A stretch of 64,000 nt of DNA from an uncultured Lachnospiraceae bacterium. Its GTDB lineage: Bacteria; Bacillota; Clostridia; Lachnospirales; Lachnospiraceae. This document shows, piece by piece, positions 45,933 through 56,009 of the stretch. The stretch's first letter is position 1; every line of letters starts with the position of its first letter. The stretch lies in the NCBI GenBank assembly GCA_910586205.1, contig CAJUGD010000011.1, positions 48,235 to 112,234 on the forward strand, read 5' to 3'. The position numbers were made by a program, and so were the translations under genes. The notes beneath the pieces were generated by a model. It saw nothing but the letters and a program-made list of their open reading frames with translations. It did not search any database and was not told the origin of the DNA.

Positions 45933-46246
45933 AAAAAACGCCCCTCTGCCGTCGTTTCCGACAGCAAAGGGACGGTTATCTCACCGCGGTACCACCCTGC
46001 TTCCCACGCGGATCTATCCTCTCCGCGCAGACACTCTTTATGCGTAACGTGCATCCCCGTCGCCGCTTACTCCGTGCCGCAATTCCCCATGGCACATCCG
46101 TTCAGCCGCGCAGCTCCCATGAGAATTTCGCAAGATTATCTGAACTGAAAAGGGCTTTCAGCCGGTGACCCTCTCTCTCTGACAGAAAATAACCTTCTAC
46201 TTAACATGCTCCCTGCCTTTATCATTTCCAGCAAAACCTGTATTCC
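45933..46246 (-). promoter_or_regulatory. Phe T-box leader of pheST
   Basis: The T-box core GGGTGGTACCGCGG is on the minus strand at 45997-45984. It is followed by the terminator (GTCCCTTTGCTGTCG ... CGACGGCAGAGGGGC around a GAAA loop, then T6 at 45938-45933). Upstream there is an AGAGAG-type Stem I. A TTC Phe codon after GCGAAA (46125-46123) is the likely specifier. Uncharged tRNA-Phe would favour the antiterminator and turn pheST on. Confidence 0.92.
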
Positions 46247-46275
46247 ATTCTAGCCAGTTTCCCTGAAAATGTCAA
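46247..46275 (-). promoter_or_regulatory. pheST promoter
   Basis: TTGACA (46275-46270), 17-base spacer, TAGAAT (46252-46247) on the minus strand, directly before the T-box leader. Confidence 0.8.
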
Positions 46276-46377
46276 GCACAAATTTGCGTTGCTGAACAGC
46301 AGCCAGCATATCTTACGGTTCACAGGCATCCGGTCAACAGCAGCATATGCCCGGTCTTCACTCCGTTTCTCTCAGTC

Positions 46378-47115
46378 TTAGACAAGCTCCATCAGCTTCC
46401 CCAGCGCTGCTTCATCTCCTACCAGCGTCACATCACTGTGGAACTGCAGAATCGAAGCCGGAACTTCAGAAGTCACCGGACCTGTAAAGGCTTTTGCCAC
46501 AATATCCGCTTTCCCTGCTCCTGACACAATGATCAAGATCTTCTTTGCCCGCATAATGTTCCCGATGCCCATGGTATATGCCTGGCGGGGCACATCCTCC
46601 TCCTTCTCAAAGAAACGCTTATTAGCCTCAATCGTGCTCTCTGTCAAATCCACACAGTGCGTCTCTTTTTCAAAGGCAGCAGCCGGCTCATTAAAACCAA
46701 TATGCCCGTTATAGCCCAGTCCCAAAAGCTGCAGATCCACCGGTCCCTCCCGACGGATAATCTCATTATAATCCGCACATACCTTCTTAGAATCCGTCCC
46801 AAGTCCGTCCGGCACAAAGGTACGGCTCTTATCAATATTCACATGATTAAACAAATGATTATCCATAAAATACCGGTAGCTCTGGTCATTATCCCCGGAC
46901 AGTCCCTTATACTCGTCCAGATTCACAGAAGTCACCTTAGAAAAGTCCAGCTCTCCGGCCTGATACCGCCGGATCAGCTCCTTATAGGTTCCCTCCGGCG
47001 AAGATCCGGTTGCCAAACCCAGCACACAATCCGGTTTTAAGATTATCTGAGCAGCAAGGATACCTGCCGCTCTGCGGCTCATAGCTTCATAGTCCTTCTC
47101 GCAATAAATTTTCAT
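46378..47115 (-). CDS. nagB: glucosamine-6-phosphate deaminase
   Basis: 245-residue cytosolic isomerase/deaminase turning glucosamine-6-phosphate into fructose-6-phosphate and ammonia. Signatures: LGLATGSSPEGTY, SVNLDEYKGL (proton-transfer Asp), LLGLGYNGHIGFNEP (catalytic His). Slightly short at the C-terminus compared with E. coli NagB, as in Gram-positive members, which lack the allosteric tail. Monocistronic with its own promoter. Relevant to the PTS-lyase locus at 58 kb if that releases an amino-sugar phosphate. Confidence 0.94.
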   Translation of the reverse strand: MKIYCEKDYEAMSRRAAGILAAQIILKPDCVLGLATGSSPEGTYKELIRRYQAGELDFSKVTSVNLDEYKGLSGDNDQSYRYFMDNHLFNHVNIDKSRTFVPDGLGTDSKKVCADYNEIIRREGPVDLQLLGLGYNGHIGFNEPAAAFEKETHCVDLTESTIEANKRFFEKEEDVPRQAYTMGIGNIMRAKKILIIVSGAGKADIVAKAFTGPVTSEVPASILQFHSDVTLVGDEAALGKLMELV

Positions 47116-47144
47116 TCCACAATCTCCTTCACATTTTTAGAAGA

Positions 47145-47173
47145 ATTATACCATTTTACTCGTTATATTTCAA
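47145..47173 (-). promoter_or_regulatory. nagB promoter
   Basis: Minus strand TTGAAA (47173-47168), 17-base spacer, TATAAT (47150-47145), 30 bases before the start codon. Short leader. Confidence 0.75.
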
Positions 47174-47225
47174 TGATTTTTGTTTCTTTTTCCACAAATC
47201 ACCACGATAAGGCCCTATCATCTCT

Positions 47226-47783
47226 CTATGGTAAAAGAGCAATCTCATATTGTTTTATTTCATGACCCAATAATTGAATGATTTCCAGTTCATCCTGTGC
47301 ATCTAAAACAGCATTATGCGTCTCTCTGTAATCTTTGTTTTTCCGAAGCATTTTCAATACAGCCTCAACACCATATCCCCGTCTCAGCCTTCCCGTCTTG
47401 AAGCAATCTGCAGAATCCGGTATCGCGCTGTTATATTGACGGTATGCAGCCAGACGCATAATATCATACCATTCATACTCCCTGTATTCCGGCAAATGCT
47501 TCTTATCAAAAGATGCATTATATGCAAAAAGCTTCCGGATATTATACGTGTACAACCATTTTCGGATCTCCCCTAAAGCCTTTCTTCTGTCTGTGATGCG
47601 TACCCCTTTTTCCTTGGGCCGCAATTCACTTTCATACATTCCTCCTACTCTATATTCCGGATCAATAATGTAATATACAGAATCTATTTCTTTCATTGTC
47701 TTAGAATCGGCAATGACCACGCCTATGGACATTACCTGATCATTCCAGTTTGTCTCCGTATCAATCACTGCAAATTTATCCAT
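47226..47783 (-). CDS. DEDDh 3'-5' exonuclease, appended to the Wadjet operon
   Basis: 185-residue DnaQ-type exonuclease. Motif ExoI is FAVIDTETNW, ExoII AYNASFDKKHL, ExoIII THNAVLDAQDEL: all four acidic residues and the DEDDh histidine are present. No other domain. It starts 24 bases after the jetD stop, same strand, so it is very probably co-transcribed with jetABCD. A nuclease that trims DNA ends next to a plasmid-cutting system could help finish plasmid destruction; that link is inference. Between it and nagB lies the nagB promoter region, so it marks the end of the defence island. Confidence 0.85.
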   Translation of the reverse strand: MDKFAVIDTETNWNDQVMSIGVVIADSKTMKEIDSVYYIIDPEYRVGGMYESELRPKEKGVRITDRRKALGEIRKWLYTYNIRKLFAYNASFDKKHLPEYREYEWYDIMRLAAYRQYNSAIPDSADCFKTGRLRRGYGVEAVLKMLRKNKDYRETHNAVLDAQDELEIIQLLGHEIKQYEIALLP

Positions 47784-47807
47784 AAAGTCCCTTTCTATCT
47801 ATTTATC

Positions 47808-49115
47808 CTATTCTGCCGCTTTAATATCCTGCACCATCAAATCAATCAAATGTTCCTGATACCCTGCTTTTTTCTCTGCTCTCAAAAGCTTTGCAAGTTC
47901 CCTCAACCGGACATTCGTTATCTTATCCAGCCGGTTCAAACGTTTCTCCGGAAGCATCTCATTTGATATTGAACGATAATAGTCTTCCTCTGTCATTCTC
48001 CATGGAAAAATCTGCCCAAAACCTCTTGCAATCACTCTGTCTGCTATCTCAATGCCTTCCGGGTCAATATCACCGCAGTAATACAATCTGCAGCCGGACT
48101 TCAGCAGCAAATCTATTAAAAATAAAGAAGCTGTCCTTAACTGTCCGGAAGTACACACGACAGAATATTCTTCCCCGCCCATTTCTTCACACACCTGGGA
48201 AAAAACCATCTGGTTTTCAATAACAAATACTTTCTTCCTGCTGCTGTCCGCCCTTGTCAGCCTGCTCAGATTGGAAAGCGTCAGGACATATTTTTCACCC
48301 TTTCTAATAAAATACCGATAGGCTTCATGCTCACTGTCACCCTCATAGAAATGGATTCCATAACACGTAGTATAGCTGGAAATATCGTCAGGAGTAATCC
48401 CTGCCATATAATACAGAGCCAAAACCTCCTCCTGCGTTTTCGGCTCCTCTGCCTTATAAGTAAAGCTTAAAGCGCTGATCAGCAAACGCCCTGCAGCGTT
48501 CTGCCTGTCAAAACAGTGGGGATTCTTTGTTATCTCCGCCCCCAGCACAGCCAGCCTGACATTTTCCTTTCCATCCCCTTGGGGCAAGTATGCCAATGCA
48601 CTGCAAACCTCCATAAGCGCTTCTTTTATGCCATCTCTTGATTTATCTCTTTCCCTCATAATCAGCTGATAGCCGTATTTCCGCTGTTCTCGCGCTTCAT
48701 TTAACCAAAGTGTTCCCCTGGCATCCTTTCCAAACCGGCTTTCTGCCTCATACAGCAGCGCCTCCCAGAATCGTTTATTTAACTCCGTCTTTTCTTCCTT
48801 CTTCTGGCTGTTTGACAGTATCTTTTCATTAAAATATTTTTCTACAAGCGCCTCCGCTTCCACACCACAGTACTTCGTTTCATTCAATGCCGCCTGCATT
48901 TGAGAAACCGTAAATGTAAAATCACCTGGCAGCAGACTTTTCCCAAAAACTGCACCCAAAGCACCGCATTCCGCCTCAGACAGATTTTCCAGGAAAATTT
49001 TTCCTGAAAGCTTCCCATATTTTATGTATTTCTTCTTCATCTCTATAAACATACGGGTATAGGCTTTATTTCTCCTGAAATAAAGTGCGCATTCCTCTAG
49101 CTTTTTTTCTTCCAC
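47808..49115 (-). CDS. jetD: Wadjet type II JetD (TIGR02679, toprim-like nuclease)
   Basis: 435-residue nuclease subunit of the anti-plasmid Wadjet complex; after JetABC has extruded a small DNA circle, JetD cuts it. The C-terminal toprim-like centre is visible: Glu300 in FVIENQM and the DxD pair Asp349/Asp351 in YYCGDIDPEG. The N-terminal DUF3323-like part has EALLYEAESRFGKDARGTLW. The frame could open at 49148 inside jetC, but that ATG lacks a ribosome site; GTG 49115 begins one base after the jetC stop with GAGGA upstream. Last jet gene of the operon. Confidence 0.88.
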   Translation of the reverse strand: MEEKKLEECALYFRRNKAYTRMFIEMKKKYIKYGKLSGKIFLENLSEAECGALGAVFGKSLLPGDFTFTVSQMQAALNETKYCGVEAEALVEKYFNEKILSNSQKKEEKTELNKRFWEALLYEAESRFGKDARGTLWLNEAREQRKYGYQLIMRERDKSRDGIKEALMEVCSALAYLPQGDGKENVRLAVLGAEITKNPHCFDRQNAAGRLLISALSFTYKAEEPKTQEEVLALYYMAGITPDDISSYTTCYGIHFYEGDSEHEAYRYFIRKGEKYVLTLSNLSRLTRADSSRKKVFVIENQMVFSQVCEEMGGEEYSVVCTSGQLRTASLFLIDLLLKSGCRLYYCGDIDPEGIEIADRVIARGFGQIFPWRMTEEDYYRSISNEMLPEKRLNRLDKITNVRLRELAKLLRAEKKAGYQEHLIDLMVQDIKAAE

Positions 49116-49116
49116 T

Positions 49117-52100
49117 CTACTGTTCCTCAATGATTCTCTGCTTTCCATTCCACAAATAATAGATAACTGTAACTACTTGGGAATTAGCAGGTCTAAGCAA
49201 TTCTGCTATCCGCAGAAACGGCACGGAAGCATAGCATCCCCACAATACCTGTGAATTCATAATATAGTCAAAATCAAACTTTTTTACAAGGTCAAACATA
49301 CTGCTGATATTTTTGTCATCCACACCCGCAAAAGCTTCGTCCAGTGCAATCATTCTCGGCAAATCGTTATGCTCTGCCTTTTTATACTGCGCATTCACTG
49401 CAGCAAACAGCGGAACATACATGGCCATTGCCTTTTCCCCTCCGCTGAATCGGTTAAACGCTCCGTTTGTTAATTCCTTTTTATTTTCGTCATTTCGGTA
49501 GTAATACATTTTAAATTCAAACCACTCCCGGTAATCCAGCGCTTCTCTCACCCAATCAGAATAGTTTAAGACTTGGCCGTTTTCCTCTGCCGCCTCTTTG
49601 ATCGCATTAATCTTATTCCTGAAATGTGCAGAAATTCTTTCGATATCCTCTGCGGTCATCAATTCCCTGTCACGGTTCAGCATTTTTTCCAATTCTGCTG
49701 TGTCTAGTTCCCCCTCTCCGTCTGCGGTCTTTGCCCTCCAATCCAGTGAAAAGGTCAGTGACATGGAAGTATCCATCTTACGCATAAGAGAAGACATATC
49801 CTGAATCCATTTCCTGCTTTCTGCAATACGGACATTTAACTTCCTGCTCAGCGTATCTGACAAAATATTCTCAAACAGCTCCCTGTCCTTCTGGCGGATT
49901 AACAGTTCGGTTTCATCAATCCTCTCCTTGATTACCTGATAGAATTCTTCAAAATACAGCTTCCGCCCCTGCATATAAGAAACAATCCTATGACGTCTGC
50001 GCAGCGCCATTGCATCGGCTGTGTCTTCTGCGAAGCACTCTTCCATAAACGTCCCGTAAATTACCAGGCTTCCAAGATGCGCATGAAAAATCCTGTCCAG
50101 ATTCGACACCATCTCTGCCACAGATTTATTTCTGTCAGCTTCTCTGATTCCCGTTTTTGCCTGTTTTGCTGCCTCTGATATGGTTTTGCTTTCCCTGGCA
50201 AATACAAGTCCCAGGGATAATTCTTCCTCAAAATACTTTCTGAGCCGGGCCTCCTTCTCCATTTTCTCTGTCATATTATTTTTCTGCGTCTCAATATCCG
50301 GCTCCAGCCTTTTCACAGCATCTTCCCAAACAGCCTGTTTTTTACCTAATTCCGTTTCTTCCTTCCCTTTTAATTCCAGCTCATCCCGTATTATTTTCAG
50401 CCGCTCTGCTTTCTCTTTGTTTTCGGGAGCATTCAGAAATTCTTCCAGTTTCTCTATCTGCAGCTTTTGTTCCTGTACTTCCTGCTCTGCCCTTTTTTTA
50501 TGAATATCTTCTATATCGATTGCATTCTCCTCTTTCTCAATCAACTGTTCCTGCATATCCTTTCTGTCCTTCTCTGCCAAAAAGTGCATTACAGCTATCT
50601 GAAGGGATTCAAATTGTCTCTTATATTCATAGAGCGCTTCCAGAACCTCCCTGTAACTCTCAATATTTCTTTCATAGGGAAGTTCCCGACACCTTGTTAT
50701 GACCCGCTGTGCGGACTGCTTTTTCTGAGCTTCACAGCTTTCTTTTTCTTTCTGTTTTTTCCCGCATTCTTCACTGCACTTTTCAAACGTCCAGATTAAG
50801 TCCTTTTTCATCCCAATGGCCTCGTCCAGCTCGTCAAATGCAGGCAATTTATTATACTCCTCCTGTAAGAAACCAACCCTTTTCTTCAGTCTGTCAATTT
50901 CCTGTTCCAATGCCTCCAAATCCTGCATCAAAAGCTGCAGTTCTTCCCTTTTTCTTTTGATTTGTTCCTTCTTCTTCTCCCTTCTTACGGCTTCCCCAAT
51001 ATAACAGGCTTCCTTTTCAGGTCTGCTGTACCCTTCCAATGCACCATGTCTGAAATAACCGTTAGGCTTCAACACAATCTGGCAGTCATCTTTCTCCCCC
51101 ATATTGGACAAGATTTGCTCTGTCATTTTCCGCAGCCCCACATCTTTAGAAGCTGCTGCCAGCTTACCGTATCTCATGTTCCCGGAATCTTCCAGACAGA
51201 GAATTTTATCTGACCATTCTCCCAAAACCTGCATTGCCCGCGTATAGTCTTTCTCCGGCACCACCAGGGCATCCAAAAGTCCGGCATCCTCCAACTGACA
51301 CTCCAGCAAATCCCTATCCTGCATAGAAACATACTCTGTAAAATCCACTGCCTCATAAAAAGGCAAAAAGGAAATCTTGTTCTCTGACAGCTTTTCCCTC
51401 GTCCTGCACAAGATTTCCCTGCGCACAGGCGTTATCTCCGCTGCTTTTTCCAATTCCTCCAATTCTTCCCTGCAAATACTGACAAATTCCGCCTGCTTGT
51501 CTTTTTGTACTTTCAAGGCAGAAAGCTCACTTCCCAGCTTTTGGTTTTTCATCTCCCAAATGTTTCCGACAAGCCTGCGTATATTCCCATAATCCGCCAT
51601 ACCCTGATATTTCTGGATAAACACGGATATCTGTTCCAGTTCTTTTTTTGACAGATAAAATTCTTGGTTATGCTGCTCCAGGCCATAGTATGCCTCAATC
51701 AAGTCATCCCTCAGTTTGTCCTCCATTGACTCTATATCGTTCACCTGCTGCCATGCATGTGCTTTCTTTTCCTCCAGTCTGCTGCAATCTTCCGACAGCT
51801 TGTCCCACTGCAGTTGTATTTCCCTAAACTTTTTCAGCTCCTCTAATGCCGCTTCCACGTTTTGACATAATTTTTCAATTTCGCTTTTGATTTTCTTATA
51901 TTCCCCATAGCTGTCCGAATCTTCCCACAAACTTACGGTTTGTCCATGCCCCAAAAAACAGATGGTCTCCTGCAGTTCATCCATATCATTTATAAGCTGC
52001 TCTATCTCCATCTGATAGGCGTCAATATTTTTCTTTATCCCGCGTATTGCGGCGTCATACTCTCGTATCACATTTCTGTGCCGCTCAATGTCTTGACAAT

Positions 52101-53154
52101 ACCGTGTGATTTCCTTTTCTGTATCTTCCTGCCGCTTTCGGCATTGTCTCAATTTTTCATCTGCCTCCTCTAAATCCGTTGTTCCGATTGCCTCCTTCTC
52201 CCGTTCCAACAGACTTTTTTCTGCTTTGAGCGCACCTGCCCTTTTGTAAGAATCCTCCAGCTTTTCTCTTGTCTCATTTAATTCGCCTATGTCTGCTTCC
52301 AGCCTTCCCCTGGCTGTATCAGCCATCCTCTTTTCTTCCAAATATGCGGCTGCTTTTTGTCCTAACATGTATTGGTTATACTTTATATACTCATTCCGTA
52401 TAATCTGCAAATCACCATAGGCTCTTTTTAATCCATTCAGTTTCTCCTGTATATCATCCATCTTCTCCATGGCATCCACCATGGCACGCAAATCCTCATC
52501 AGACAAAGTCTGTAAAGAATCGTTCAATATCTCATATACTTTTTTCGGCGTAAATTCCTTGGAGAGCTTAGGGGCCCTGACTTTTATGAGAAGCCGTATA
52601 AACTGTTCATACTGTTCCAGTCTCGGGAACCCGAATATATGTTTATTTACAAAACTCATATACTCTTTCTGTGCTTCCGTAAACAGATTATTTTCTCCCA
52701 ATTCCTTTTTCATTTCCTGCTTTGTGTAGGCAATCTTCGTATTTCCCGCTTCCCGATACAGGTTAAAATCATATTTGATTCTCCTTCCATCCAATATGAC
52801 AAACCCCCAAAAGCCCATGGCTTTCCCCTTTTGAGCCTGTTGGCCGATTCCGATTGTCCGATATCGGTTCCCCTTCTTAAACTCCAAATACAGATAACCG
52901 GTGGCTTCTTCCTTCTCCCCGTCGTTCAGAAAATAGTATTCCATTCTCCTGTCATTCGATCCAAAAGGATCCAATCGGTTAGGCGTCCTGTCACCATCCA
53001 GTATAAACGGAATAAAACTCTGCGTTGTGATCGATTTTCCTGAACCATTCTGTCCGCGGAGAAGCAATTTACCATCCGCAAAAGAAAACACTTCATCATC
53101 ATACAGCCAGAAATTCACAAATCCGATTCGGTTCATATGCCAACGTTCACTCAT
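49117..53154 (-). CDS. jetC: Wadjet type II JetC (TIGR02680, SMC/MukB-like ATPase)
   Basis: 1345-residue SMC-like motor. Walker A GQNGSGKS at residues 34-41, ABC signature FSGGEKA with Ser1237, Walker B IALDEAFAGVDD with Asp1272/Glu1273. Between the two head halves lie long coiled coils (rich in E, K, Q; about residues 225-520 and 740-1000) and a hinge-like globular part near 560-740. It forms the DNA-loop-extruding core with JetA and JetB. It overlaps the jetB stop in ATGA and runs to one base before jetD, so the operon is tightly coupled. Confidence 0.93.
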   Translation of the reverse strand: MSERWHMNRIGFVNFWLYDDEVFSFADGKLLLRGQNGSGKSITTQSFIPFILDGDRTPNRLDPFGSNDRRMEYYFLNDGEKEEATGYLYLEFKKGNRYRTIGIGQQAQKGKAMGFWGFVILDGRRIKYDFNLYREAGNTKIAYTKQEMKKELGENNLFTEAQKEYMSFVNKHIFGFPRLEQYEQFIRLLIKVRAPKLSKEFTPKKVYEILNDSLQTLSDEDLRAMVDAMEKMDDIQEKLNGLKRAYGDLQIIRNEYIKYNQYMLGQKAAAYLEEKRMADTARGRLEADIGELNETREKLEDSYKRAGALKAEKSLLEREKEAIGTTDLEEADEKLRQCRKRQEDTEKEITRYCQDIERHRNVIREYDAAIRGIKKNIDAYQMEIEQLINDMDELQETICFLGHGQTVSLWEDSDSYGEYKKIKSEIEKLCQNVEAALEELKKFREIQLQWDKLSEDCSRLEEKKAHAWQQVNDIESMEDKLRDDLIEAYYGLEQHNQEFYLSKKELEQISVFIQKYQGMADYGNIRRLVGNIWEMKNQKLGSELSALKVQKDKQAEFVSICREELEELEKAAEITPVRREILCRTREKLSENKISFLPFYEAVDFTEYVSMQDRDLLECQLEDAGLLDALVVPEKDYTRAMQVLGEWSDKILCLEDSGNMRYGKLAAASKDVGLRKMTEQILSNMGEKDDCQIVLKPNGYFRHGALEGYSRPEKEACYIGEAVRREKKKEQIKRKREELQLLMQDLEALEQEIDRLKKRVGFLQEEYNKLPAFDELDEAIGMKKDLIWTFEKCSEECGKKQKEKESCEAQKKQSAQRVITRCRELPYERNIESYREVLEALYEYKRQFESLQIAVMHFLAEKDRKDMQEQLIEKEENAIDIEDIHKKRAEQEVQEQKLQIEKLEEFLNAPENKEKAERLKIIRDELELKGKEETELGKKQAVWEDAVKRLEPDIETQKNNMTEKMEKEARLRKYFEEELSLGLVFARESKTISEAAKQAKTGIREADRNKSVAEMVSNLDRIFHAHLGSLVIYGTFMEECFAEDTADAMALRRRHRIVSYMQGRKLYFEEFYQVIKERIDETELLIRQKDRELFENILSDTLSRKLNVRIAESRKWIQDMSSLMRKMDTSMSLTFSLDWRAKTADGEGELDTAELEKMLNRDRELMTAEDIERISAHFRNKINAIKEAAEENGQVLNYSDWVREALDYREWFEFKMYYYRNDENKKELTNGAFNRFSGGEKAMAMYVPLFAAVNAQYKKAEHNDLPRMIALDEAFAGVDDKNISSMFDLVKKFDFDYIMNSQVLWGCYASVPFLRIAELLRPANSQVVTVIYYLWNGKQRIIEEQ

Positions 53155-54290
53155 CTGTTCTTCTCCTTTGTCTCAAAGTCTCCCGGATAACTTCCGATGA
53201 TTTTTCCGGCCGCCGGATAGATGACAATCTCCCCGTCACACTCGTCAAGCATCATCCATGATTTCATATACGAAATAACTGCTGCCAATAACTTTGTGTC
53301 TTCCATGTCCCTGTATTCCTTGCTCCATGCCTTTTTGTACCTGTCACGGCAATGGTAAAGTTCTTCCTGAAACTCTTTTACCGAAACCCCAATGCACCCG
53401 TCCTGCCGTTTTTTCCAGATGCCCTTTTCCTCTTTTTCCCTGATCCATCCGCACAAAAGCAAAACAAGTTCCGGAAGCATCGCCTCCCTTGGATGCTTTT
53501 CCCCAAAGGATTCATTTTCATCCATCACCAGAAAAGCCGTGTTTTTATGGACATGAAGCTGTCCTCCCAAATATTCACCAAAATTTTTCTGTATCCACTG
53601 TCTATGGTTTTTCAAATAAATACTGTCCGGGTTATCGGACTGGCTCCAATAAAGGGCAGGAGCCGTGGCCATCTGCCTGTATACACGATTAATCCTATAA
53701 TGCCCTCTGTCCGCTTCTCTCTCCAAATGCTGCTGCCTCTCAAAGTCTTCCCATGACTGAAAATCAGCGATGCTGTATGCAAAATTCATGGCCATATATC
53801 TGGAAAGCCCTGTATTCTCATACAAAATCTCATGTCCGATGCCGCCGCTGACATTCTCGCTGCTCCCCTCATATGCTTCTAACAGCCTTATGTTTTCACA
53901 AAACTGCAGCACTCTTACAAGCGACTTTCTCTGTGTAAAAGATGTCCAGTCTACATCCATCACACCTTTTAGCTGCAGCTCTAACATATCTACTAATTCT
54001 GATAACAAAAATTGCTCCTGCTCCTCCTTGTCTTCCAGAAATGCCAGGACAGCGCAAAAAAGACAGTAATCCCTTCTTTCCGTAAAATCTGTAATTCCCA
54101 TATAGCTTTCCGCACAGGCAGGGACTTTCTCCACCTTCAATATCTGTTCATTATTGATGATTGTCCAGCCTAGCTGTTCCCTGAAGAATTTCTGACATTT
54201 TGGCAGCTCTCTGCGAACCTTCCCATATAATTCTTTGTCCTTTTTCTTATCGATCCAGTTGTTTTCTATTAACGCTCTTGCCGCTTCCAT
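53151..54290 (-). CDS. jetB: Wadjet type II JetB (TIGR02678, DUF2398)
   Basis: 379-residue protein of the DUF2398/TIGR02678 family, the MukE-like kite subunit of Wadjet type II. Recognisable stretches are ALIENNWIDKKKDKELY at the start, FTERRDYCLFCAVLAFLEDKEEQEQFLLSELVD and the tail LDECDGEIVIYPAAGKIIGSY. It clamps the JetC heads and helps bind DNA, by analogy with MukBEF. 34 bases downstream of jetA; its last four bases overlap jetC. Confidence 0.9.
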   Translation of the reverse strand: MEAARALIENNWIDKKKDKELYGKVRRELPKCQKFFREQLGWTIINNEQILKVEKVPACAESYMGITDFTERRDYCLFCAVLAFLEDKEEQEQFLLSELVDMLELQLKGVMDVDWTSFTQRKSLVRVLQFCENIRLLEAYEGSSENVSGGIGHEILYENTGLSRYMAMNFAYSIADFQSWEDFERQQHLEREADRGHYRINRVYRQMATAPALYWSQSDNPDSIYLKNHRQWIQKNFGEYLGGQLHVHKNTAFLVMDENESFGEKHPREAMLPELVLLLCGWIREKEEKGIWKKRQDGCIGVSVKEFQEELYHCRDRYKKAWSKEYRDMEDTKLLAAVISYMKSWMMLDECDGEIVIYPAAGKIIGSYPGDFETKEKNR

Positions 54291-54324
54291 TTTACCCTCA
54301 TTTCCTCACCGCTTTTATCTCAGC

Positions 54325-55815
54325 TTAATCCATAAACTGAAATACATATCTGGGCATCACCAGTTCCCCATCCTCACATTTCAGAGTGTGGCTTCCCTCC
54401 TGTTTTATCAAACAAAATGCCTGTCCATACTCAGTCCGTCCACTTTTAGAAGCAGTCAGATTCGCCTGTGCAATCCAACGCAAAAGAGTTTCCCTTGTAT
54501 CTGCAGAAATGCAGTCGTCAATCCGGCTGATATCCAACTGATTATCCTGAATATATTTCGTAACCAGCCTTCTGTCTTCCTCCAGTTTTTTCAAATATTG
54601 ATTCCTCTGTGCAGCTTTCTCCAACGCTTTACTTTCAAACCCGGACTTGTGTATTTTAGGCTTATAAGTCCTTGTGTGAGGCTTTAATTCATATTCCGAT
54701 GGCAATTCATCAAAAACGCCGCTGTTTATACTATCTGTGGAACGAGGACAGTTCACTTTAAAATGCCTCACATGCTGTATTCCGAATACATGTGCCGAAA
54801 GTTTATGGGCTGCTTCCACATTTTCACACTGCGCAAACATCTGAATAAATTTCTTATAATCTTCCTTACGGCTAATTCCCCAATTTTGCAGCTGTACAAT
54901 CAAAGCCGCATTCTGTATAATTTTCCGGATAACTTCATCTGTAATATCCAGCACTTTCTGGCTTTCGCTTGGGTGCTTATCCGTTGAAATAAACCAGTCT
55001 GACAGGCTCTGCCATTTTCCGTAAATATTTTCTCTTATCGCATTCTCCCTTAAATCCTGGATCTTCGAATCCGGATGCGGAATTGCCAATTCACTCTCAA
55101 TGACCATCTTCAGCACCCTGTCCACCATCTGCTGCGGCAATTTCTTAATTGTATTTTCAATACGTATGGATTTAATCTGAAGCTGCTGCACAAACTCCTG
55201 CAAATAAGAAATAAATCGGTCCTTATGTACAACAAATTCAATAGATTTGAATACCTTATCTGATTTTCCTGAATAAAATTCTCTCAAATAATCCTGATAA
55301 TTTCGATTTAATCTCTTAAAATCTTCCTGTAAATTGCTCCACCACTCATTCACCACTTTCAATTCCTGACGGTCTATCTGCTCCATTTCATTCAAAGCAT
55401 TTTCAATCCGCACAAAATAATTCATGGACAGGTTACCACTGTCCATGAAAAGATTTTCAAGCTTTACCGTCATTCTTTCTATCTCCACTGCATATTCTGA
55501 CATTGTATAACGGTACTGCTTATTTTTATATTCCGTAATCGTATAAACTCTTTTCGGATCCTGGATAGGGGTAAGATTTTTCCATCCCACCAATGCCTCT
55601 AAATCTGTTTTCAGCTGCTCCATAGAATAATCCGAAAACTCCGGATACTCCCTGAGCATCTCCAGCACATCTTCCTTATATAATTGAAAATGCATTTTTT
55701 CATACTCTATAAAAAAAATCCGCATAATACGCCTGTATTGCGGAGCATTACCAGCAGATAAATATATGGTTTCCTGAATTGATTCCAAATATTTCAAATT
55801 ATATTCCCCCTGCAT
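54325..55815 (-). CDS. jetA: Wadjet type II JetA (TIGR02677, DUF2397)
   Basis: 496-residue protein of the DUF2397/TIGR02677 family, the kleisin (MukF-like) subunit that bridges the SMC heads. Starts with LKYLESIQETIYLSAGNAPQYRRIMRIFF, followed by a winged-helix-like part (DVLEMLREYPEFSDYSMEQLKTDLEALVGW) and long helices. ATG 55815 has only a weak ribosome site. A TTG at 55797 preceded by CAGGGGGA would give the family-typical N-terminus LKYL and is a serious alternative. First gene of the jetABCD operon; no consensus promoter stood out upstream, where repeat B lies. Confidence 0.88.
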   Translation of the reverse strand: MQGEYNLKYLESIQETIYLSAGNAPQYRRIMRIFFIEYEKMHFQLYKEDVLEMLREYPEFSDYSMEQLKTDLEALVGWKNLTPIQDPKRVYTITEYKNKQYRYTMSEYAVEIERMTVKLENLFMDSGNLSMNYFVRIENALNEMEQIDRQELKVVNEWWSNLQEDFKRLNRNYQDYLREFYSGKSDKVFKSIEFVVHKDRFISYLQEFVQQLQIKSIRIENTIKKLPQQMVDRVLKMVIESELAIPHPDSKIQDLRENAIRENIYGKWQSLSDWFISTDKHPSESQKVLDITDEVIRKIIQNAALIVQLQNWGISRKEDYKKFIQMFAQCENVEAAHKLSAHVFGIQHVRHFKVNCPRSTDSINSGVFDELPSEYELKPHTRTYKPKIHKSGFESKALEKAAQRNQYLKKLEEDRRLVTKYIQDNQLDISRIDDCISADTRETLLRWIAQANLTASKSGRTEYGQAFCLIKQEGSHTLKCEDGELVMPRYVFQFMD

Positions 55816-55910
55816 CTCTCTGCAAACTCATTAACACCTTTCCTTCATTCTGTAACACAAATTGAAAAGCATTCATTTTCATCCATATCTTAAAAGTCTT
55901 TTCAGGTGAA

Positions 55911-56009
55911 CCTGCATATGCCCGCCAAAGGACAGCCATTGTACATAAAAGTCCGGCGGGCACATGAGGCATTCCTGAACTTATGCCGCTTATGGGGCGG
56001 CGGACTTTT
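55911..56009. repeat. dispersed imperfect palindrome, copy B with extra arm
   Basis: CCTGCATATGCCCGCC ... GGCGGGCACATGAGGC forms an inverted repeat related to the one at 958-1025. AAAAGTCCG (55946-55954) pairs again with CGGACTTTT (56001-56009). The element lies in the jetA upstream region, between the ribosome site and any distal promoter. Confidence 0.6.

Noticed and set aside
45933..46246. Attenuator or ribosomal-protein leader instead of a T-box
   Set aside because: The exact T-box core GGGTGGTACCGCGG, the terminator/antiterminator overlap and the downstream pheS leave no doubt about the class.
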